Shown in pieces: positions 43,425 through 55,181 of a stretch of 64,000 bases of DNA; position 1 is the first letter of the stretch; every line of letters begins with the position of its first letter. The stretch comes from Tolypocladium sp. Sup5 PDA-1 (Eukaryota > Ascomycota > Sordariomycetes > Hypocreales > Ophiocordycipitaceae). The notes below the pieces were generated by a model. That model worked only from the letters and a program-made list of their open reading frames with translations. It was not told the origin of the DNA and searched no databases. The stretch is from contig JPHH03000002.1 of the NCBI GenBank assembly GCA_000750105.3, positions 992,001 through 1,056,000 on the forward strand, written 5' to 3'. A program made the translations under genes and the position numbers.

Positions 43425-45694
43425 CTAGTCAATCTTCGCATTCGCAAGACTCCTCGCCGCCGGGTTGCTCAGGTTGTTCACCTGCCGCACTGCCGTCCGC
43501 TTATACTTGCTTTGCTTGCGGAGCCGCTTCCTCGCCACCATGACGGGCACCGAGCTCTTGGTTACCAGGTAGTTGGAAAATGACCCCAGAATCACTCTGT
43601 ATACTCTCGTTAGCCTTGAATCAACGCAAAACAACGTAGCACCGTGAGGAAAAGGCTTACCCCTTTAACGCGCTCCGTCCTCGACTTCCAATGACGACCA
43701 GCGTGGGATTCACCAAGTCAATCACCTCAGTTACCAAGTGCCTCGGGTTCTTGCAGTGAAGCACCTCCACAATCACCCGCACCTGTAGCCGCGTCTTTCT
43801 CAGGAGTCGCAGCACGCGATCCGTCATGTCCTGAATCGCCCGGTGCCGCTCTTCGTCCGCCCTGTTACGGTCGCCTCTAGCTGATGGGGCCGGCGACGAC
43901 CCTGGCGTTCCCGTCGAGTCGTTGCGCAGGTGCAGAGCCGTTGCCCGCTTCAGCTCAGTCACTGGGCTTACCGGCGGGGCCGTTTTCGAGTTCGTAACCG
44001 AGTTGATGGCCGCCGCCTGCTCTCGCATCGCCTTTGGGTCGTCTGGCACTAGCGCGCTGTCGCTCGTCACAATGCCCGTCTCCTCGTCCACGCAGTAGAT
44101 GGCAATAAGCGTGTCGCCGTCCCGTAGTACCGTCCCGATCGCCCACTCCAGGGCATGCGTCGACTCGTCGCTGAGATCCGTCGCCACGAGGTACTTTCTT
44201 AGCCTGTGATGCTCCTCCTCGGCTTGCTGTACAATCTTATTGTATTCTCCGCGGTAGATAATGCGAACTGCGCGGTGAGACTCTGGACTCGTCAAGATGT
44301 TGGTCATGGAAAAGGAAAGCTTCTGAGCCCGCTTGATGTCGTCCATGTCGGCTTCTTCGTCGGAATCCACCACGGATGGTGCGCTAGACGCTGGGCCTTG
44401 GTCGTAGCTCGTGTTGGGGTGAATGCCTCCCTTGGATGGCTTGACCGTGTCCCCGGATGAGCTGGTTATCTTGATTTCCGGTTCGGGAATAAGTGATCGG
44501 TACTGGTATGCAGGTCGTTTCGATGCCACTTGCGAGCCTGTTACATCGTTAGCAATCATTCGACGACACGGAAGGCTCAGTCCACATACGCTCTTGTTCA
44601 GCGGCCGCGAGTAAGCTTAAACTCTGCCGCTCACCCTGCCCAGAGCGCGAACGAGACTTGCTCTCCTCGCTATCGCCTCGTGCATCTGGGTTCAACGCTC
44701 GTGGGGCCGTCTTTCTACCCCGGTCCTCGTCGTCGCTGGTGTATGGGTCATCTTCTTCACTAGATTCAAGATGCTCGCCATCTGGGCCGAGGTAGTCTTT
44801 TATCAACCTGCCCTCGCCGATATCCTCGGAGCGCTTGCGCATGGGGAGTTGCGCCAGGCTTCCACTAGAAAAGGCTAGGTTTGCATCCGACAGCCGACGA
44901 TAGGCACTGCTGATGTCGACGATTTGGCCATCATCGAGCATGGCCTTGCTTGTCGGCAGCAGGGTCGCAAAGGTAGCGGGCGAGCGAGACCTAGTCTCCC
45001 ACCGATTGTGAGGTGACTTGGACTGATTGCCTCCCAGACGATCGCCGATGGAAGAATGCCGACCCCGGTCGCCGCCCAGCTGAAGTCCGCTCAAGTCTGG
45101 TCCTCGAAGGGCCTCGCCAAAGGAGCCACCAGATTGTCTCTTGGTGGTTTGCGAGCTCCGCTTGGGCTGCCCGGAAGTATGCGAAAGAATTCCCGAGAAT
45201 TGATATTCCGACGTTCGATCATTGCGAAGGCCCGATCGAGGTCCAAAGTCGGGCTTAAATCCAGCATCCGACATGCTCCTTGGGTGCAAGGAGCCTTGCG
45301 CGACCGAAGACTTGAATTGAGGGTCGGCAGTTAAGCCCGGCGATATGGGGCTCGAGCTCCTGTGGGTGGCTGAAGGTGGTGGTGATGGAGTATCGAGATC
45401 CAGCATGCTACGCACGGGAGGCTGTATCGTCACGACCGGGCCATCAACATCGAGCATGCTCCTCACCGGAGCTTGCGTTGATGGAGAGGTGCGCGTGTTG
45501 CTGGGCCCTTCCTCCTCGATGTCCAGCATGCTGCGGACAGGAGATCGGGGGGCGGCCGCGTATGGCGACGAGGAACGAATCCTCTCCGGGGACGTGCTGC
45601 CCTGATTTTTGCTCTCCAGCAGGGCCAGCACCTCCTGTCGTTCCATGTCGAGCATTGCATCGATGCTCATCGGCCGGTGATTGTTTCTAGACAT
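43425..45694 (-). CDS. Universal stress protein (UspA)-domain protein with long disordered N-terminus
   Basis: Exons 44590-45694, 43661-44537 and 43425-43596, 717 residues. The first 370 residues are Ser/Pro/Arg-rich and contain three copies of PVRSMLD (residues 52-58, 76-82 and 93-99) and a related AMLDME near the start. The USP fold begins at about residue 440 with YLVATDLSDESTHALEWAIGTVLRDGDTLIAIYCVD, is interrupted by a polar insert, and ends with VVIGSRGRSALKGVILGSFSNYLVTKSSVPVMVAR, which contains the GxRG-x9-GS nucleotide-binding signature; the last intron interrupts this motif. An ATP-binding regulatory or signalling role is inferred; fungal members are poorly characterised. Start at the first in-frame ATG (MSRNNHRPMSIDAMLD). 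Confidence 0.9.
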
Positions 45695-47095
45695 CTTGGG
45701 CAAACGTCTGTAGGATATGTATCGGAAAGGGTGATGATGATGTCGTCGAAGGACGCAAGGCAGGTGAGACTACTCTCCGTTGCACCAGAGCCTGCGGTCG
45801 AGGACTGCCTGGTGATGCAAGCGCGTGTACGTGGGAGGCCGCCGCAAATCTAGCGGGGCAGCTTTCGATGGAAGCGACAGTTCGTCGAGGCCAGGAGAGG
45901 GCAGAAGGGCATTGTCGTTGCAAGCGTGAAGACGGAGGCGCTGTGATGTGACCGATGTCTGACGCCGTCAAATCATGGCAGGAGGCGGCACGGGGGCGTC
46001 GTCGTTGATCGTCGGTACAGATGTTGCGCAGGCCTGTCTCGCAGTACTTGTAATGCGGCAAACAAGAGCATGAATGGTGGGACCTCGGAGAACTGTCTGG
46101 CGATAATGCGTCGTTGATGTACGCGGACGGGGCTTGGGGGGGGATTGGTTGTGGGGATGAGAGGCTGGGCCCTTGACTCTTGCTGGAGGGCGAGTAGAGA
46201 GGGGTACCAACCTAAGTTACAAGTGCGCTCCAAGGCTGGCCCTACCGCTTCGGGCATTCCCTGTGCTTCCAGCCCAGGCGATGAGGGGGTCCTCCTGCCA
46301 GCACCAACAGCGCCACCGCAGCTATAACCTAAGGCCCAAAGACACTGCCTCGATGGATTATTTGCTCACCCGCAGTACGCTGATGCTCGGCTCCTACGGC
46401 CAGCACTTGCATAGGTACGTACGTGACATGGTATGCAATCCGGCGCAGCGAGACATTCGACGTGTGATTACTGAAGGCAATGGATGACCGCAACTGTGAC
46501 GCCATTACTATTCTTTTTGTATGGGTGTCTTGTGCTCTCTCCATTGACCCATCGATTCCACCAGCCCTTACCTTAGCCACTGCATAAAGGTTAATTGAAG
46601 CTTAAAGCCGCTCTCCAGAGTCACATGATCTCCGGCACATCTCCATCGGGGCACCGCCGATTCGCCTCCGCAAGGTCCTGAGACGGTGATGACGAACAGG
46701 GACGCCGTGATAAGGCAGCGTGCCATGAACATGGTTCATGAAATATCCTCTCAAGGTTGGGCTCAAAAGAAAGTGAACCTCTGGATGTGCCAGGGTCCCT
46801 GTTAGTGCCTGGGCTCTATAGGGGCGAGAATTGCCTTGAGATTGCTGCTATGTGAGCGTGGTAATGGTCGTAGCAATAGCAAAAAGGTAGCCATAGGTAG
46901 AGAGCTCTAGGTAGAGGCGGTGGTGCGAAGAAGTTTACTTCTTTTGGGCCCAACCTTCGTACATGGTTCTTGAAATATCCTACATGCCACTCATTTCACC
47001 CGGTGGTATAATTTACACGTCCAAGGTACTCTACACATGGCAGTGCTCGCTGTCCAGACATAATGTACAACGCCCCGTCCGCCACTGCGCTCTGC
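45695..47095. other. 1.4-kb intergenic region
   Basis: Promoter and leader of the USP gene (45,695 to about 46,300) and downstream region of the uS7m gene (47,000 side). No gene, RNA or repeat is supported. Confidence 0.6.
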
Positions 47096-48302
47096 TCATT
47101 TCTTCTTCTTCGCCTTGAGCTTCTTAGAGTTCACATTAGCTCTGGCCGCCGTGCCGAGCTTGTGAACCTGCCGCCTCTTTTCCCACACGCTCGACCGTCC
47201 CTCCACCACCGCAATGATCTCCTCGGCAATCCGGTGCGGGAACTGCTTCCGCCCGCTTCCCTTGGACGGCTTCTTGTTGATGACGTCCAGGATCCATTGG
47301 AACGCCATCCTCCTGCGTTGCCGCACACCAAGTGGAACCGGCAACTCGAGTGCGCGACCGCCACCACCGGCTCCCGGAACATTCCTGACTTTGAGCAGCG
47401 GCGCAACGGAGTCGACGGCGATTGTGATGTAGAGAATAGGGTTCAAAGATAGATGCGAGGACGGGGGCGTGCCTGGCAGCAGGGGGAACTTGGGGCTGTA
47501 GATCGGAGCCGGGGCGGTTCGCAGGAAGTTCATGACCATGGCCATATTCTACCCAGCGCTTGTCAGTCAACTCTCTCTTCCCCGGAGCGCAACGTGGCGA
47601 CATACCCTTTGGGCAACGCTGAGCTTGCCATCCCGCATAAGCAGTCTTGTGATCTGCTCCAATACGGGATGGTATCTCTGCTTCATGTTGTAACCTTCCG
47701 GATACGGCTTCCTGGGAAGGCCAAACTTGTGACCGGGATTTTCAATTTCGTTGCTGACAGCTACAGGCAGCCGCGATGGCTCAGAGGACTGCGCCTTTGC
47801 CAGCAGAGCTTCCGCCTCGGCTGGGGGAGGTATCGTGCCCTCGCGATACAGGGCATCTTCTTGCGCCGCAGTCAGACCACCCTTGGTCTCGCTCGTCACA
47901 GTCCGGCCGCCGTAGAGGATCTGTTCGAGAGTTGCATCATCTAGTGCGTTGATGTGCGAATCCTGAGCTGTCTCTCCAACCTGAGCCGTCGCAATCAGTA
48001 TGGATTCCAACCGACTTCTGGACTATCTTCCCTACCTGCGAGGAGGCATCGTTGGCCAATTGACTGTCGGAATCCTGTACTGCTTCGGCAGGAGCAGTGT
48101 CTGCCTTGTCGGCCGCTAGGGGAGCGTTCGGTTTGCTGGGGGAATCGGCATCGATCGATTTCGTTGGGTGCCCAGGGGCATTCGAGTACTGTCGTGTAGC
48201 TGGTATTCTCTGCTGGAAAGACTCGATTCTGGGCTGCGCGGCCGGCCTCGTACGCACCGCAAGAGCCCTACATGCGCCCCAGATTCTCAATCTTGGAGAC
48301 AT
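47096..48302 (-). CDS. RSM7: Mitochondrial small-subunit ribosomal protein uS7m
   Basis: Component of the mitochondrial 37S/28S-type small ribosomal subunit, head domain. Exons 48036-48302, 47606-47980 and 47096-47548, 364 residues. A basic N-terminal presequence (RLRIWGACRALAVRTRPAAQPRIESF) is followed by a poorly conserved linker. The S7 domain covers roughly residues 175-364: FGLPRKPYPEGYNMKQRYHPVLEQITRLLMRDGKLSVAQRNMAMVMNFLRT, then VAPLLKVRNVPGAGGGGRALELPVPLGVRQRRRMAFQWIL, and a Lys-rich tail (KKLKAKKKK). Both introns are in phase 0; the second splits the SVAQR/NMAM segment. It is divergent from nothing on its upstream side: the next 6.9 kb has no gene. Confidence 0.95.
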
Positions 48303-51300
48303 GACGGCGCTCCGCGTTGCTGTCTGCGTTCTGGAGCGATGACCTGTGCCCTCGTGGCATTCGCGTGATCAATTGGACTTCGCGACGAAATTTACGGGAC
48401 TGGGGAGCTGTCAGGAGCGGCGCGGAATAAGGCTGGCCCGGGCCGGCTGCCAACTTGATTACGTGAGCCGACCAACAGAATGCCAACCGACATCTCAGAA
48501 GACAAGACGTACGCACCAACGTTGCAACACCGGATGCCACCTTGGCGTCCGTCATGTACAGCGGATGGGCACGCCGAAATCTAAGTGGACTTTCACGAGC
48601 GGCAAGCTGTCCTAAGATAGCTCCCGATTGAGACGACAAACGACGAAGAATGATGGTCATCTGCTCGACTCGGCAACCCTCATGCACGAACTTTGGAACT
48701 AGACTTCTGGCCCCCCACAGGCAATGGCAAGCTGCCATCCGCCCGCGCTCATGTGGCGTTCTGTCATTCTCGTCGGCAACCAGCAGCCTGTTTAAGCGAG
48801 ACATGCTTTGCACACCGGTTTAGAAGTGCATATGCCTCAGTGGGGCATTCGCGGGCTGTGATGATGTGCCGCTTCAAGACGAGCATCAGCCGAGATGGAA
48901 GCTACCAAGGCTGTGCTCGTGGCGTCTGCCAGTGTGCCGAGGCGGTCGGCTACAGTTTCCTCAAGTTCTCGAAGTGTCATGAGAAACGAAGCGCTGAATT
49001 GCGAAGCAAAAATACTGATACTCCCCCCTCTGGCCATGCGCCGAACCATATCTTATGCTGAAACCGCTTGTAACCATTACCGTTATTTTGCAAACCCACA
49101 GTGACTCCATTCCCGATAACCAAGACAGTCTGAACGGACTCGTGACGGGCGTCCAATATTGAAGAATGCAGCGGTGCTGAATCCTATCTGGCATATCGAG
49201 CCGAAGACCAGCTTGCAGACAGGGGTAAGACGGCACGGGCTGGCCGGCAGCTGATATGAAGAAAGTCTTCAGTCATCCTCGTGGTGTCCTATTGTCCAAC
49301 CGGCACCGATAACACTCCGTTTCATTCCAAACTCCGGGCCTGGCAGCAACGCTGAGATAGTCAGGCCGATGAGTACCATAGAAGCCAAATTTGACGCATC
49401 GCAGTCAACAAGGGGTGCGTTGACGACTCTCGATAAAGGCTCCGTTCACCATGTACTCCATGCCTGGTTATTCGAGTTGGCGCTTGCCGCAATCAGCCAG
49501 GTGACGGCGCACTCGGCGGCATCCTCTCGAGCATTGTTGAGGTTTTTGCCGTCGTACCAGTATCTAGCTGCAACGGTTTTGCCATGAACGATGACCCTGC
49601 TCGACCACGCGGTCCGTCCACCTAGCTCGTGGAACCGGGTCAGCTAATCAACACCTCGGGGGCGCAACTTCGAAGAAGCAGTCAGGACATGGTGCATACC
49701 ACGGCGGTCCGAAACGAGCTGAAAGACCGGAGGGAGTAGCTTGGCCTGGCGGCAGGCCTCTGCACCACGACGTCAGTCCCAACGCCTCACGTTGTCGAAT
49801 GAGCCGAGACGATGCTCGGGTCTGGTCAAGTACCTTCGAGGCGTTCTTGCCAGGAAAGGCTAGTCGAGGCATTCGACTCGGTCGGGCTGTAAGTTGACGA
49901 CGACGTGGCCATGCTGAAGATGAGGTGCCGGGTGACGGCGGTTAAGAGAGAGCCTGCGAGCTGGGCAGGTGGTAGAGGATGCCCTTGGTGACGTCTGGTC
50001 TTATGCGAAGGAAAGTGTACGGTTATGAGGCGTAGATCAGGTGACAGACTGACATGGACTATGATCTGTGAGGGGGTCGGACACGTCGAGGATGGCGGCT
50101 TGGTCTCAGATGTCTGGAGAGACGGGTGTGGTGACTGCCAGGTCTTATATACCCTCGCAGCAGCGACAGTCGACTATACGTGTAAGGCGAGCGAGGAATG
50201 TCGGCCCCAAACGAGAAGGATGGGGGGTGTGATGTGGCAACGGGGGATTTGGTGCAACTGGGAAGGCTGGAGCGGCGAGAAGCTTTGTGTGAAGTTCGGG
50301 AGCCGGACGGGTGGTCGTGGACGGGACACGGCAGAAACGAGGAGGAAAAGGGGAGGAGCATCAGGCACCGGAGAGCAAAGGACGAGAGTGAAAACGGGTA
50401 TGGGTCCAAAGAAGGAACGAAGCAAACACTCATGGAACAACTGCTGGTGGATGTGCTGGTAATTTGGCCAGGGGATTGCTGTCTCGTTGCTTTTTCTACC
50501 TGCCAAGTCTCGGTGATGAGATGGCGGGGGGTGTGGAGGGTGCACGCCATACCTTAGTATTCCGGGCGTGCCTGGGGAGGAGGCCATCTTCACGACAGGG
50601 GCCTGGGGCAGGCGGGCTCCAGCGAGATGGGAATCTGGAATCGGGGGACGCGGTGGTTCGAGCCACGGCGAGCCTGCGAGGACAGCATCATCATGGGACG
50701 GAGATGGTGGCTGCGGGTTGGCGCACGACAGGGGGGCATGTGGTGGGCACGGGCCACGGCCTACTGTGCTGTAACTTGTAAGTCGAGGGCTCGAGTTGGC
50801 CTTGGAGATGCAGCCAGGACCGGGGGCAGGCATTGGGGCCAGTGCCATGCGCGGTGCTGGCGTTGGGGGCTTGGGGCCAAACCCGGTGTTTGGGAGCCGG
50901 GATCTGGGCTCGACTGGCGATGAACCCTGACGTGAAGCCGTCGTCGTCGTCTGTATCAAGTCCGTCGGTGGAGGTGTAGGAAGCACGTCGTGCCCGCGCC
51001 GCACCTTGCACGGCCAAGCGCCGGCTCCGGGCGTTGCACGACAGCAGCCGCAGGACGAGTGCGTACAAGCATGTGTGCTAAGGGCCAAGAGCCTTATATT
51101 GCACCGCAGCCCGCCGGGCCCGGATCAACCACTCGACGATTTGGCATGTTGTCTAGAAGGTGTGTTGTCGCCAGTTGGGCATTGATTCCAAGGCATGAGG
51201 CGTCATTGGGTTCCCATCTAACGGCCCGCTCAGGGTCAGCACATAGAGTTTGGCGCTGCAGCAGCGGCGGCGGGTACAGACCAGCTGAGCACGATGGGGG

Positions 51301-51574
51301 CTCGCCTCATCAGGCCCATCCAACGGGCGGTGCGTCTCAGGAGTCAGCAGCAGCAGCATCTCTGCGGGAGCCGTTGAAGGGGGGCACGCGTGATGTGCCA
51401 CGGATGGCAGCAGCCACGTAGAGACCACCTACCTACGCTGCTAGGACTTCGTATACCGTCGACGTATGTACTCGTACGTGTGCAGTTGATTGTTGCCAAC
51501 CTAGGTAACCTTGCGAGGACATCACCTGGGGTCCTGGGCAGGGGCCGCAGCTCCAGCGGTGCTGCTGTCTGAAG

Positions 51575-51593
51575 TACGGAGTAATAGTCCGTA
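51575..51593. repeat. Inverted repeat TACGGA-GTAATAG-TCCGTA
   Basis: Perfect six-base arms with a seven-base spacer, another copy of the dispersed motif; both flanking octamers (TACGGAGT and AGTCCGTA) fit the extended form. Confidence 0.8.
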
Positions 51594-51807
51594 GTTCTTG
51601 CAACCCCAATTGCGGCAAACAGACAGCCGTTTGACTCGCGGACGCGGGAGACGCGGACCGGGCTCCGGGGAACGAGGCTGTGACGCTCCTGAGGGTGCCA
51701 GATGGAGCGGGATCCATCCGTCGAGGTGGAGGGAGGATGCTACACAAAGCAGCTGCGGGCTGTCATCCGTCTCCAAAACTGTGACAATGGCCTTGTTTGT
51801 TCAAGGT

Positions 51808-51850
51808 CTGGCCTGGCCTGGCCTGGCTGACCCTGACCCGGCTGGCCCTG
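51808..51850 (+). repeat. GGCCT/GGCTGACCCT degenerate repeat
   Basis: Three GCCTG units, then degenerate GCTGACCCTGACCC and GCTGGCCCTGACC units. Confidence 0.7.
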
Positions 51851-54800
51851 ACCGAGGCTAAACAAGGTACGAAGTAGAGCAGGCATTTGTCATGGATGTC
51901 AGAGGTCCCTTTCAGTGCTTCCTTTTGGGACGCCAAAGGGAGGAAAGAGTCACGAGACAAGGAAATGAACACGCCCGGCCAGTGGAAAGAAGAAAGTGCT
52001 TATCCGTACGGCGACGATGAAATAACAGGGACGGCGGTGTGATGTTTGGTGTGGCAGATCTGGGTCTAAGATCGTGGCGGGGTTCTGGACTACTAGCGCC
52101 GAGGTTTCGCATCTCGCATCTTGCAAGCTCCCCAGGCTCCAGCCCATCTCGACCATCTCCCGGGCTGCTGCTATCCGCACGCCATCGACAGCAGCCTCAA
52201 GGCTCATGGATCAACTCCCGCCACTGCCTTGGGAACACAACCACGCAAATCCTGCTGCGCCCGTTGTTGATCCGACCCTCGAGTTCTCTCTTCTCTCCCG
52301 CCGTCAACCTCGCTGGCCCGCGGTTCGGCAGACCATCATCATCGACCTCTGGCGCGTGCCTCGCTGGCCGTCCACCTCACTCGACAGCCTGCGAGAGGCT
52401 GCAGCCTTTTGTTCACTCTGCAGCTAGCCGGGAGCCCCCGTTTGCTCTGCCTTGCATCCAGACCACCCCCCCATGGCGCCCTGGTTGCTTTCTTTTGCCG
52501 TTGACGCGGGCCTTGTCTGCAGACTTGGCCGAGCAGCAAGCTTGTTGATGAGATCAGGAGAGTAAGGGGTGTTTTGGGCATCGCCGTCTCCCTCCCTATC
52601 ACAAACGCAAGGCTGGACACTGCGGTAGGTTCGTAAGGTGGGTAGTCCTCGACTGCCAGATGGGCAACCAGTCCCTGATCGGTGCAAGGACGCATGTACA
52701 GCATCATCATGCATCTATCCGCTGCCCAACACCTTTGCTCCAGCCAAAAGGAAGCACCTACTCGTACATACAGCCTCTCCCGCAGCCACAGCCTGTCGTG
52801 AGAATGCGGCGCTCCGATTTCAGAGGCCTGCTTGACAACCTGCTTGTCTCTGTCGACAACGTCGGCCGCCCGTCGTGCTTAGCGGGGTGTGAAGGATCTG
52901 CCACAACTCTGGCATTCCACCAACGAGCTCGACCTCACTTCCCCAGCTCGGCTCGTAGCGAAAGAGAGACAGCCTAGACTCGGACTTGTTTCTGAAACCA
53001 ATACCCCAGGGCAGTCAACATCAGGCCCGATGGCCGCGGCTGAGATGCCAAAACCTCTGCTCTAGCCAGCCCAGGACTGGGGGCCGCCGTTTGTGTGGAC
53101 AAACTCGGGTTGCTTCTGCTCACTTCCTCCTCTCCCGATCCGTTCCAGCGGGACGGTTACTAGCAACACAACACGAAGAAAAAGCAGCCCCCGCATGCAT
53201 GTACCCGCCTGACGTACGAATCTCCTCGCTAGAAAGAAACGTGTCATACAGGGCATCGGACGGCCGCAGCATGGGCTGATGGTCAGGCTCGAATGCAGCA
53301 CCAAGAGAACAGAGGCGTGTTCGTCTATGCGAACCTGCCCCCGAGTGTCAACCACGTCCGTCGGAGCCGGTGGAATGTACACGTTATTAGCTACGTATAG
53401 CTAAGGGCTGCTTCCTTTGCTGTTGAAGCCTCCAGACGTTATCTCATTGTGCATAGATGGGTGTGAGGACAGGGCGGTGCCCGCATCTCGGCGGCCGGAA
53501 GATCAGCATGCAGGACAAGGATTGCCTGTCGCGACCCAAGCGGACGATGGATGGTGTCGTCTAGGGACCGTCTGCTACTGCTAATGCGGGATGACACACG
53601 ATTGGGCTCGCAGTATGACCTGCAACGGCCTTGGGTGCGGTGGTTGCTACACCCTCGCGCGCGCGAATGTCGGCTTCAGTGGGCAACTTCGGGGCAGTGG
53701 CCTGCGTTTCGACAAGTTGGCGGCTAATACGGGCAAACCATGACTTGGTTCCATCCTTGTCGCCGTTTGCTGAAAGTCGGCGGTCTCAGCGGACAGTCCG
53801 ACAGTCGCGACCTAGCCTTGCATCAGCCACGGGCCCGGTAGCAGGATCTGACAGCCCACTGCGTTTTGGCCTGCCCCTGCAATCATACGAATTCTGCCTT
53901 GCAAAAGCCGTTGGATGGCAAGGAAACACGACATGTCGTGTGAGCCACGTTGGCAGCAACAAAGCTTGCGCCGTGCCCCTTTGCTTGCAGCGACCGGTGC
54001 CGTCGATATATGCCTGCTGCTTTTCCGCGGCCAACCAACGTCTATTTACGGACTACTTGAATCGAAACGATAAATATAGCACGGGGAATGGGAAAGGGCA
54101 TCATCTGGGGCCTGGTTCGGTGGAGAAGGTCGGGATGCCGCCGCCGCACTCGCCCTCCCACTTACATCTACCCGCAGCAAACGGATTGCCTTTTGGCGAA
54201 CCAGAGCCTCGCCCATGGGGCCACTCTGTCTGAGGAAGGTTGGAAGGGCTTCCGAAAGACCCATATTAAGGCACCGCAAAAAACGCCCTGGCTCTGGCCC
54301 CCAGGGTCGGCCTTCCAGGATTGTCGCTGCGGGTCAACGCTGTTGCTTCCGGGAACCGGCAACCTGGTTGAGCCGTTTGACTCCTGCAGACTGCAGCCAC
54401 GCAGTTTGCCCCCTTTTCCATGACAGACCGGTGACGGGTATACAGTAGGCTGTGCCGTAGGGCTTTTTCCCTTCTTTTCATCTCATCAACTGCCGAGAGG
54501 GGGAAGGGTTCCTACGCCCGGTGTCTCGGCATGCAGACGCACGAACCCGCTGAGTTGCCCCATCGACGACGGCCAGAGAGATCCATCGATCGAGGAAACG
54601 GCTCCTTCTTCACCGCCAGACTCAATCCGATGGGCTCTTCCCCGCCGATGGCCAGCTGGGGCCCAAGGAGCTCGTATGGGGGCGTTCGCAGCTGAGGAAC
54701 AAACGGGGGGTGGTGGGACGGCATGTTCGCCGGGCCTTGCTTGGCTTGGCTGTAGGCTGTGACGGTGCCACGATTTCTCGTCGAGAAGCTTGGTCGTATT

Positions 54801-55181
54801 CGTAATATGTGCGAGGACCACGTCGTAGAGGATCCCCGGGGGCTTCCAGAAGGGACGTAGTACGGGCTGACTGTTGGGCCAAATTAACCTCCTTCCTTGG
54901 CTGAGGGGGTAACTTGGTCGGTGTGTACAAAGTAGGAGTAGCACAGGTTCAAAATAGATAAAAGACGTTGTCATGTGTAAATGCACTAAATACTGGAGCA
55001 ATATGCACCAAGGTAGGTACCTCATCTGAGACAGCCATGTATGGCTTTCGAGTTGATGAGCTCAAGTGCTTCCATCGTACGTGATGTCCCTCGAAATAAA
55101 CAATATAAACCCATTGTCTTACCTATCCCATCATGTTATTAACCCGCAACGCTCACTGCGCAAATCCCCAACGCCCATGTC

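Larger units (their letters stand above)
48303..55181. other. 6.9-kb region without a supportable protein gene
   Basis: The longest gap in the window. All reading frames over 150 codons here (for example 50174-51088 minus, 52039-52548 plus, 53631-54233 plus) are Pro/Ser/Arg-rich, lack domains and fail to join into a spliced model. It contains a GGCCT-type repeat (51808-51850), an inverted TACGGA/TCCGTA pair (51575-51593) and a single motif copy at 54047-54054. No transposase or reverse-transcriptase remnant, tRNA or rRNA was recognised. It may hold a non-coding RNA or the regulatory DNA of uS7m only. Confidence 0.55.

Noticed and set aside
42176..43543. 455-codon plus-strand frame in the 42-43.5 kb gap
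   Set aside because: Contains CPCPCP from a hexanucleotide repeat, is Arg/Ser/Pro-rich with no domain, and runs into the antisense of the last USP exon.
50174..51088. 304-codon minus-strand frame in the gene-free stretch
   Set aside because: Pro/Ser-rich low complexity; no recognisable domain and no partner exons.
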